Shown one piece after another: positions 7,205-12,083 of a stretch of DNA of 64,000 nt. Source of the stretch: Agathobaculum massiliense (GTDB lineage: Bacteria; Bacillota; Clostridia; Oscillospirales; Butyricicoccaceae); assembly GCF_900291975.1 (NCBI RefSeq), contig NZ_OMPN01000001.1:3019501-3083500 (forward strand), given 5' to 3'. Every line of letters starts with the position of its first letter. The first letter of the stretch is position 1. A model generated the notes under the pieces. The model ran no database searches. It was given only the letters and a program-made list of their open reading frames with translations, and was not told where the DNA came from. The position numbers were made by a program, and so were the translations under genes.

Positions 7205-7515
7205 ATGAGATTGCTTTTGACCACAAGCGGGTGGAAAGAAAGGATATTCGTGCTGCTTGTGAAAACTTGAGTTTTTAACAGCCTGCTAAAACTGCATAAA
7301 ATGTGAGAAAGTGAAACCATAAAAATGCCCCCCTCCCTTGTGTGTGGCCGTTTGGGTTTTGATCGGTCGGCTGGGTAACTCTTTCCAACTCTATGGGAAA
7401 TTACAGGGAAGGGGAGTATGCCGAGCCTTGAAAAGTGTCAAATGCTCTTCGTAGCCGCTGTCGCTTTGAGTGTCAGGATAAAAGAATATTTCATGCACAC
7501 ATGAGAAAAGGAACC
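7205..7515. other. Convergent non-coding interval
   Basis: The rightward operon ends here and a leftward operon ends at 7516. I see no convincing gene. A stem-loop at about 7502-7543 (GAGAAAAGG arm against CCTTCTC arm) can end leftward transcripts. No iterons or clear origin are visible. Confidence 0.4.
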
Positions 7516-7920
7516 TTACCCGTGCGGGTTTGGCTCCTTCTCCATCGGCACAATCATCCGGTATGCGTGTCCGTAGGCTTCGGCCGCGGCGCTGCACCGG
7601 TCAAAATGAGCGCTGTTTTGGGTGCGCTCTGCCTCGGCTAATAGCGCGTCCCGCCTGTTCTTGAGCGTTTCTGTGATATGTAGCAATCGTGGCGCTGTGA
7701 CCTGTGCGGCCTCTATTGCCGCGTCGTGTAATGCGACTGCCCACGCAAAGCCGCCTGCGAAAGCTGCTTCCTGTATCTCGACTGCGGCGGCGTTTGCCAT
7801 GTCGGTCAGGGTGGTATCATCGCCCAGAAGGTCATGCAGATGCCTTTCGGCTTCGCCTTCGACGGGGTATAGCTCTGATTGTGTCCACAACTCGTATTGT
7901 TCCTGTATCCGTTCATTCAT
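7516..7920 (-). CDS. Uncharacterised helical protein
   Basis: This 134-residue protein starts at 7920, where AGGAGGT lies 9 bp upstream; a further in-frame start at 7977 lacks a site. It is acidic and helical, rich in Ala and Glu ('AAAVEIQEAAFAGGFAWAVALHDAAIEAA'). Similar small proteins occur in clostridial integrated elements, but I cannot assign a function. It is the last gene of a leftward cluster. Confidence 0.65.
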   Translation of the reverse strand: MNERIQEQYELWTQSELYPVEGEAERHLHDLLGDDTTLTDMANAAAVEIQEAAFAGGFAWAVALHDAAIEAAQVTAPRLLHITETLKNRRDALLAEAERTQNSAHFDRCSAAAEAYGHAYRMIVPMEKEPNPHG

Positions 7921-7936
7921 CGGTGTGTACCTCCTG

Positions 7937-8023
7937 TTATAGTCCCAGTACAAGCGCCAGTATCGGGGCGTTGACAACGAACGCGAGCAGGCAGAAGCAC
8001 GCTATGCTTTTTATGATCTGCAC
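7937..8023 (-). CDS. 28-residue hydrophobic micropeptide
   Basis: A GTG at 8023, preceded by AGGCGGG, opens a frame that overlaps the end of the gene at 8011-8280 by 13 bp and stops at 7937. The product is almost one membrane segment ('CLLAFVVNAPILALVLGL'). Translation is inferred from coupling and composition only. Confidence 0.4.
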   Translation of the reverse strand: MQIIKSIACFCLLAFVVNAPILALVLGL

Positions 8024-8280
8024 AGTATTCCCGCCTTTGCTGCATGGCTTGCCTCCTGTTCAATCACAGCGCAAAATCCAAGGCCGGAAATAAACGCATG
8101 CCGTTCCAGTGCGCCAGCATAATCCCCAATCAGACTTTCAGCCTGATTATACAAATCGGAGGGGAGCCGCTTCGCAAGGCATCCAAACAGCGCGTCAGTA
8201 GCCCTCTGCACCGACGGTACGGGCTGCTTGTCTATGCTTGACCATAAAAGGTATAATTCATCTGTTAACACTGTTTTCAC
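8011..8280 (-). CDS. Uncharacterised small protein
   Basis: An 89-residue helical protein ('ELYLLWSSIDKQ', 'ALFGCLAKRLPSDLYNQAESLIGDYAG'). Two GTG codons, at 8280 and 8271, could start it; AAGGGAG lies just before the first and 10 bp before the second, so the later start is quite possible. The family is unknown. It lies in the leftward cluster of small element genes. Confidence 0.6.
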   Translation of the reverse strand: MKTVLTDELYLLWSSIDKQPVPSVQRATDALFGCLAKRLPSDLYNQAESLIGDYAGALERHAFISGLGFCAVIEQEASHAAKAGILCRS

Positions 8281-8313
8281 GCTCCCTTGGTAAAGTTATT
8301 TCAACCATCTTAC

Positions 8314-8451
8314 TTATTTTGTTTCGATTTGAACGTGGATTGTGATATTTTCCTCGCATGTACCGTACATTGCTGCAATAATCTGTTTGAGCAGCAATGA
8401 GTTATGCCGGGCATTGCCGATAAACTCGGTGATCGTCTGATCTTTCTCCAC
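8314..8451 (-). CDS. 45-residue protein, likely translated
   Basis: A GTG at 8451 with AAAGGAGT 9 bp upstream opens a frame beginning 'MEKDQTITEFIGNARHNSLL'. The product has balanced, protein-like composition with an amphipathic helix and an acidic middle. It is more convincing than the longer overlapping frame on the same strand, which is basic and cysteine-rich. Function unknown. Confidence 0.5.
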   Translation of the reverse strand: MEKDQTITEFIGNARHNSLLLKQIIAAMYGTCEENITIHVQIETK

Positions 8452-8548
8452 TTAGCTCTCACTCCTTTCTGAAAGCGATACAATCCTATGGTGGTTATTC
8501 TTGCAGGCTCCTTACCTTGCTTTGGTCGGCGGTGGTAAGGGGCTTTTC

Positions 8549-8824
8549 TCATGCGAGTACAAACCGCCTTGTCTCAGCCGAGCGGGTGAACCGTTCGTAA
8601 AGGTCGGGCATGGCGACCTTAAAAGCCTTGCTGTCAAACCGTGCGGACTGTACTGGCTTCCATGTGGCTTTCCAGTCGTCACCGGTCAGCATGTCCACGC
8701 CCTGGGCGGTCATTTCCCGCTTGATCGTGTCGGTGATGGCCTCGATCTCGGCGGCGATCTCCTCCGACATGCGGCGCAGCTCGCGCAGGTCTTTGACCTT
8801 GCTGTTTAACTCGGTTTTGTCCAT
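8549..8824 (-). CDS. Small coiled-coil protein of phage/element type
   Basis: 91 residues: an N-terminal coiled coil ('KVKDLRELRRMSEEIAAEIE'), then 'GDDWKATWKPVQSARFDSKAF' and the C-terminal motif 'RFTRSAETRRFVLA'. AAAGGAGG precedes the ATG. I recall proteins of this layout next to recombination genes in Firmicutes phages, but their job is not established. First gene of the leftward cluster. Confidence 0.7.
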   Translation of the reverse strand: MDKTELNSKVKDLRELRRMSEEIAAEIEAITDTIKREMTAQGVDMLTGDDWKATWKPVQSARFDSKAFKVAMPDLYERFTRSAETRRFVLA

Positions 8825-9209
8825 CGTGATTCCTCCTTTGGCTTTCGCCCAAAATTGGCGCTGTGTGTGCTTTGGTGGCTTTGACGTGGTCTTTTGTATC
8901 TATGCCTTGAAAATGGCATACAGCGCATTCTCGCGCCCGCCCGCGTCATCTTCGTGTCTATTGCCGTCTGTCGGCTCACAGGGATATGGTCGCGGGCTTC
9001 AAGGGTTTTCGTTCCCTTTGGGCTGCTGCCCGTTTCGGTGGGCTGTTCCGGCGGTCGTTATCGGAGCAAACTGCGTGCGGCAGGTAATGGGCTGCCTGCA
9101 ACCTGTCTCAGGGAGTTGTGCCAGCCGCCCGCTTGCGTGTCTATTGCTCTCGCTCACAGGTACGCGGTATGGCTCTTGGTCGGGTGGTCTTGCCCTCGGC
9201 GATCTTCCC
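8825..9209. other. Non-coding interval
   Basis: About 385 bp without a convincing gene on either strand. It separates the leftward small-gene cluster from the first toxin/antitoxin module. The leftward cluster promoter is presumably here but no strong match was found. Confidence 0.35.
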
Positions 9210-9237
9210 TTGACTTTGTGGTGGTGCGTGGTATAAT
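9210..9237 (+). promoter_or_regulatory. Promoter of antisense RNA 1
   Basis: TTGACT (9210-9215) and TATAAT (9232-9237), 16 bp apart, point to a transcript that contains no ORF and ends at 9341. Confidence 0.7.
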
Positions 9238-9243
9238 GGAACC

Positions 9244-9341
9244 AACAAGGCGGCTACCCCGCTGCAACGGGTCGGCTTCCTCATAATCTCGAGAACTTGT
9301 AAGGAAAGCCGCTCTTTTGCTAAGGGCGGTTATTTCTTTTT
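9244..9341 (+). ncRNA. Antisense RNA of type I toxin module 1
   Basis: The predicted transcript is about 98 nt. Its terminator pairs CCGCTC (9309-9314) with GGGCGG (9324-9329) before TTATTTCTTTTT. Its 3' end is complementary to the end of the toxin gene at 9330-9392 on the other strand, as RatA is to txpA mRNA in Bacillus. This is inferred from layout. Confidence 0.65.
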
Positions 9342-9392
9342 AAGGACGAGAACCGTTAAAAAGATGATGTACAATGCAAGTACGATCTCCAC
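9330..9392 (-). CDS. Type I toxin, 20-residue membrane peptide (module 1)
   Basis: GTG at 9392 follows GGAGGTGAT at a 6-bp distance. The peptide is one hydrophobic segment ('VEIVLALYIIFLTVLVL') with a KKK tail, the pattern of small holin-like type I toxins of Firmicutes. It would insert in the cell membrane and depolarise it unless its mRNA is held off by the converging antisense RNA. Confidence 0.65.
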   Translation of the reverse strand: MEIVLALYIIFLTVLVLKKK

Positions 9393-9476
9393 GGTATCAC
9401 CTCCCACGGAGGAACAACCGTGCCGCCTGTTGGCTCCCAGCTCGGGAGTTTTTGTTTTCTCCTTTGCTGTGATTAT

Positions 9477-9505
9477 ATTATAATATATGGACGACAATAT
9501 ATCAA
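9477..9505 (-). promoter_or_regulatory. Promoter of toxin 1
   Basis: On the minus strand TTGATA (9500-9505) and TATAAT (9477-9482) are 17 bp apart, giving a leader of roughly 80 nt before the toxin start. Confidence 0.65.
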
Positions 9506-9565
9506 TGGACATATCAAACAATATTGACGACAATATATTGTTTATATTTTATATGGACGACAATA
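9490..9565 (+). repeat. Three GACGACAATA repeats (operator-like)
   Basis: Exact copies start at 9490, 9526 and 9556. They lie between the toxin promoter and the start of the ribbon-helix-helix gene, and the third overlaps the -35 region of that gene (TATAAT at 9577-9582). They are good candidates for autoregulatory binding by that protein. Confidence 0.6.
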
Positions 9566-9612
9566 GATAATTGTGCTATAATTATGGCATAATGGAGGAG
9601 GTGCGTTTTTAT

Positions 9613-9813
9613 ATGTCGACCAGCAAAGCACAACAGAAGGCTACTGCAAAGTATGTTAAGCAAAACTATGACCGCATAGAAGTAAAAGTCCCCAAAGGCC
9701 GTAAAACCGAGTTGCAAGCCCATGCAGCGAAGCGAGGGGAAAGCGTGAACGGATTTATCAACCGTGCCATAGATGAGCAGGTCAAGCGGGATAATACCCA
9801 CGAGGAGGAGTAG
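9613..9813 (+). CDS. Ribbon-helix-helix (Arc-like) regulator
   Basis: A 66-residue protein with the beta strand 'YDRIEVKVPKGRKTEL' and helices 'LQAHAAKRGESVNGFINRAIDEQV' of the Arc/MetJ fold. ATG 9613 is used since GGAGGAGGTG lies upstream; a longer frame has no site. It ends 3 bp before the Uma2 gene, so the two form an operon. By analogy with other Arc-like/nuclease pairs it may repress the operon through the GACGACAATA repeats; an antitoxin role is possible but unproven. Confidence 0.85.
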   Translation: MSTSKAQQKATAKYVKQNYDRIEVKVPKGRKTELQAHAAKRGESVNGFINRAIDEQVKRDNTHEEE

Positions 9814-9816
9814 CCA

Positions 9817-10380
9817 ATGCCGTTACCGCAGGAAAAGCATTATACCTATGCGGATTATCTGACATGGGAAAGCAACGAAAAGTATGAACTGTTCGATGGG
9901 GTGCCGGTCATGCAGGCGCGTCCGAGCATCCAGCACCAGAATATAGAGGGCGCGCTATTGCAGCAGCTTAGGAACCTCCTTGACGGCAAGCCTTGTCAGG
10001 CCTTTGCGGAGATCGAGGTATTGTTTCCCGACTATGCGCAGCAGAAAGCGGAGGACGTGCCAAACATCTATGTGCCGGATATCGTGGTAGTGTGCGAGCC
10101 GGAAAAACTGACAGAGCAATATTGCATCGGCGCACCGACCCTCGTTATGGAGATTCTTTCGCCATCCACGGCGAAGGCTGACCGGCTCGTTAAACTGAAC
10201 AAGTACCAGCAAGCGGGCGTGCCGGAATACTGGATCGTATCGCCGCAGGAACGGAATGTGACGGTGTTTGCCTTGGAAAACGGCGTATACCGCACAGCAG
10301 CAGTCTATACCAGTGAGGACACCGCGGCGCGCATACTTTCTCTGGATGGGTGTGTGTTGGATTTGTCCAAGGTATTGTGA
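9817..10380 (+). CDS. Uma2-family (DUF820) putative endonuclease
   Basis: 187 residues with the Uma2 fold: 'YTYADYLTWESNEKYELFDGVPVM' at the N-terminus and 'YVPDIVVVCEP ... GAPTLVMEILSPSTAKADR' in the PD-(D/E)XK region (D about 89, E about 112), then 'KLNKYQQAGVPEYWIVSP'. The family is nuclease-like but poorly studied. It is paired with an Arc-like regulator. A second, truncated Uma2 gene lies at 62760-63130. Confidence 0.88.
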   Translation: MPLPQEKHYTYADYLTWESNEKYELFDGVPVMQARPSIQHQNIEGALLQQLRNLLDGKPCQAFAEIEVLFPDYAQQKAEDVPNIYVPDIVVVCEPEKLTEQYCIGAPTLVMEILSPSTAKADRLVKLNKYQQAGVPEYWIVSPQERNVTVFALENGVYRTAAVYTSEDTAARILSLDGCVLDLSKVL

Positions 10381-10637
10381 GATATGACCCTCGCGTCAGT
10401 ATGAGACGGTACTGTACGGAGCAAGGATAAAGCCTTTTCAAGATAGCTTAACGACAAAACGTCAATGAGTGATCGGCTCAATTTTGAGCGGATTAGGGGG
10501 TGTCGCACAACACGACACCTTTCTCCTGCATGTGGGGATGTCGCCAGTTATGGCGGTATCTTGCTTAGACAAAATCCTATTTTGCCGGTCGAGCGGGCGC
10601 GTTCTGAGGGCAAAAGAAAACCGCCCTGCTGGACGGC
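10381..10637. other. Non-coding interval with a hairpin
   Basis: No gene is evident. GGTGTCG (10499-10505) and CGACACC (10513-10519) form a perfect 7-bp stem with a 7-nt loop followed by TTTC, a plausible terminator for the Uma2 operon. Confidence 0.4.
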
Positions 10638-10666
10638 TTGACAATCCCGCTCGGGGCGGGTATACT
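10638..10666 (+). promoter_or_regulatory. Promoter of antisense RNA 2
   Basis: TTGACA (10638-10643) and TATACT (10661-10666) with 17-bp spacing. Confidence 0.8.
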
Positions 10667-10672
10667 GAGTAT

Positions 10673-10766
10673 AGAAAAGGGCGCTACCGGTAGACGGTTA
10701 GCCCCTATGCTTTGGTTGAGAAGTAACCGCATTCATTTGGACGTGATGGCGGTTACTTCTTTTTTA
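10673..10766 (+). ncRNA. Antisense RNA of type I toxin module 2
   Basis: A predicted transcript of about 94 nt without an ORF, ending in an 11-bp terminator stem (GAAGTAACCGC, 10720-10730, with 10749-10759) and seven T. It runs into the 3' end of the toxin gene on the opposite strand, repeating the layout of module 1. Confidence 0.7.
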
Positions 10767-10824
10767 TTGCGATTATGTACCCTGTAGCAACGATCAAAAG
10801 CAAGATCATAGCTTGATAGTCCAT
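10753..10824 (-). CDS. Type I toxin, 23-residue membrane peptide (module 2)
   Basis: ATG at 10824 follows AAAGGGGGC. The peptide 'MDYQAMILLLIVATGYIIAI' plus a KKK tail is a single membrane helix with a charged end, like holin-type toxins. The convergent antisense RNA overlaps its 3' end. It differs from toxin 1 in sequence, so the two modules probably do not cross-neutralise. Confidence 0.7.
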   Translation of the reverse strand: MDYQAMILLLIVATGYIIAIKKK

Positions 10825-10888
10825 GCGCAAGCCCCCTTTCAGGGGCAAGACTTAACCGCCTACCGCTGGCTCGGTAGCGCCTGTACAA

Positions 10889-10917
10889 AGTATAACAGAA
10901 ATCGACAGCACGCACAA
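10889..10917 (-). promoter_or_regulatory. Promoter of toxin 2
   Basis: On the minus strand TTGTGC (10912-10917) and TATACT (10889-10894) are separated by 17 bp. Confidence 0.65.
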
Positions 10918-10972
10918 GGGCGTATTCCCCCGAAATATCGGGGCAAGGCTGCAATACGGACGGTTGCTTTTT

Positions 10973-11005
10973 GTGGTGTTTGCTTGGTGTTTATTTGGTG
11001 TTTAT
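10973..11005 (+). repeat. Right arm-type integrase repeats (3 x 11 bp)
   Basis: One variant (GTGGTGTTTGC) and two exact copies of TTGGTGTTTAT in tandem, matching 513-534 near attL. They sit about 115 bp inside attR. The rest of 10825-11119 shows no gene. Confidence 0.7.
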
Positions 11006-11119
11006 GCACCTGAAAACAGCGGTTGTTAAGTGGTCGCAAAAGTATGTGATACATGACATAAAACGCTATATCTTGTGTTTTAATTGCATATATAGACGCA
11101 ACCGAACACAAAATAAGTC

Positions 11120-11166
11120 GACTGGGGGTCAAGAGGCCGCAGGTTCAAGTCCTGTCACTCGGACCA
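11120..11166 (+). repeat. attR: 47-bp direct repeat
   Basis: Exact copy of the tRNA-Pro 3' end (389-435), without the tRNA 5' half. It marks the right end of the 10.7-kb element. Confidence 0.92.
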
Positions 11167-11212
11167 GCAAAGAAACCTGTTTTTGATTTAGGTCAAAAGC
11201 AGGTTTCTTGCT
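11166..11212 (+). terminator. Original tRNA-Pro terminator, now beyond attR
   Basis: A long stem (AGCAA-AGAAACCTG arm with CAGGTTTCT-TGCT arm) follows attR directly. It is likely the chromosomal terminator displaced from the tRNA by the insertion. Confidence 0.6.
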
Positions 11213-11378
11213 ATTTCAGGGGCGTTGCTTTTCCAGAAACAGTAAAATCAGAGAATTATATCAGGTTTTGTGGCCCTTTCACAAGTTTATAATCCACATA
11301 TCCTTGACTTCTCCATGATGCCTTAGAGAAAACTTCCATATAAGTGACATTAAAAATTCAGAGAGGAGCATCTTCGTC

Positions 11379-12014
11379 ATGGGCGTCCCATACGGATATT
11401 ATCTCGCGCCAAACGGTCATGTGGCCATCGATCAGGAAAAAGCAAATATCGTGAGAATGATTTATCAGCAATACCTCTCCGGCATGAGCCTGGGCGGGAT
11501 TGCTGATTTTCTGTTCGAGAGCAACATTCCATCCCCTAAAGGCAGGGAACGCTGGACACAGCCAGTTCTCAGCAATCTGCTTTCCAATCAGAAGTACATC
11601 GGCTCCATTGTCAGCTTTGACGATTTCTTTTTAGTGCAGGGAGAGAAAAGCAGGCGGAGCAATATAGATGAGGACACCCATCAGAGAAAGGCCACCCGGT
11701 ACAACTCGCAGAGTGTACTGAGCGGCCTTTTGGTTTGCGCGGAATGTGGCCATAATTACCGCCGCATTACCCGGCCATCCGGCGAGATCGTCTGGCGTTG
11801 TGCCAGCCGGGTGGAGCATGGAAAAAAGTTCTGCCAGCATTCGCCCTCCATACCGGAGGACAGGATCAAGGAAGTCTTTTGTGAGAAGTTAGGCCTGAGC
11901 ACATTTGACGGGGACAAGATCAAAAGCAAGGTCGATGTCATCTTGGTCCAGTCTGATGGCAGTTTACAGATTGAGCTGCAATGTGCGGAATATTTGGAGA
12001 TGCTCCCGAATTAA
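11379..12014 (+). CDS. Serine recombinase DNA-binding part (lacks catalytic domain)
   Basis: 211 residues holding a 'Recombinase' domain ('GVPYGYYLAPNGHVAIDQEK', 'PSPKGRERWTQPVLSNLLSN') and a zinc beta ribbon (CAEC near residue 123 and later Cys/His). The N-terminal resolvase domain with the active-site serine is missing. GAGAGGAGC stands 10 bp before the ATG, so it may be expressed alone as a DNA-binding protein; otherwise it is a truncated large serine recombinase. It precedes the RloC-like gene and hints at an older mobile origin of this A+T-rich island. Confidence 0.8.
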   Translation: MGVPYGYYLAPNGHVAIDQEKANIVRMIYQQYLSGMSLGGIADFLFESNIPSPKGRERWTQPVLSNLLSNQKYIGSIVSFDDFFLVQGEKSRRSNIDEDTHQRKATRYNSQSVLSGLLVCAECGHNYRRITRPSGEIVWRCASRVEHGKKFCQHSPSIPEDRIKEVFCEKLGLSTFDGDKIKSKVDVILVQSDGSLQIELQCAEYLEMLPN

Positions 12015-12037
12015 GTCTATCCTTGTAGCAGGCTGTC

Positions 12038-12046
12038 TGGTATAAT
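12038..12046 (+). promoter_or_regulatory. Extended -10 promoter of the RloC-like gene
   Basis: TGG followed by TATAAT (12041-12046) forms an extended -10 box between the recombinase stop and the ATG at 12084. The -35 region is weak. Confidence 0.5.
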
Positions 12047-12083
12047 ATCCCTATCAGCACTTCTGCGTGAGGAGGAGATTATA

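Noticed and set aside
8310-8552. 80-codon minus-strand frame
   Set aside because: Basic and Cys-rich; the overlapping 45-residue frame from 8451 has a proper ribosome site and better composition.
8610-9286. Open frames on the plus strand over 8610-9286
   Set aside because: They overlap the minus-strand gene at 8549-8824 and the antisense-RNA promoter, and show Cys/Ser/Leu-rich non-protein composition.
10499-10523. GGTGTCG hairpin as a possible recombination site
   Set aside because: No second copy near an element end; a weak terminator is the simpler reading.
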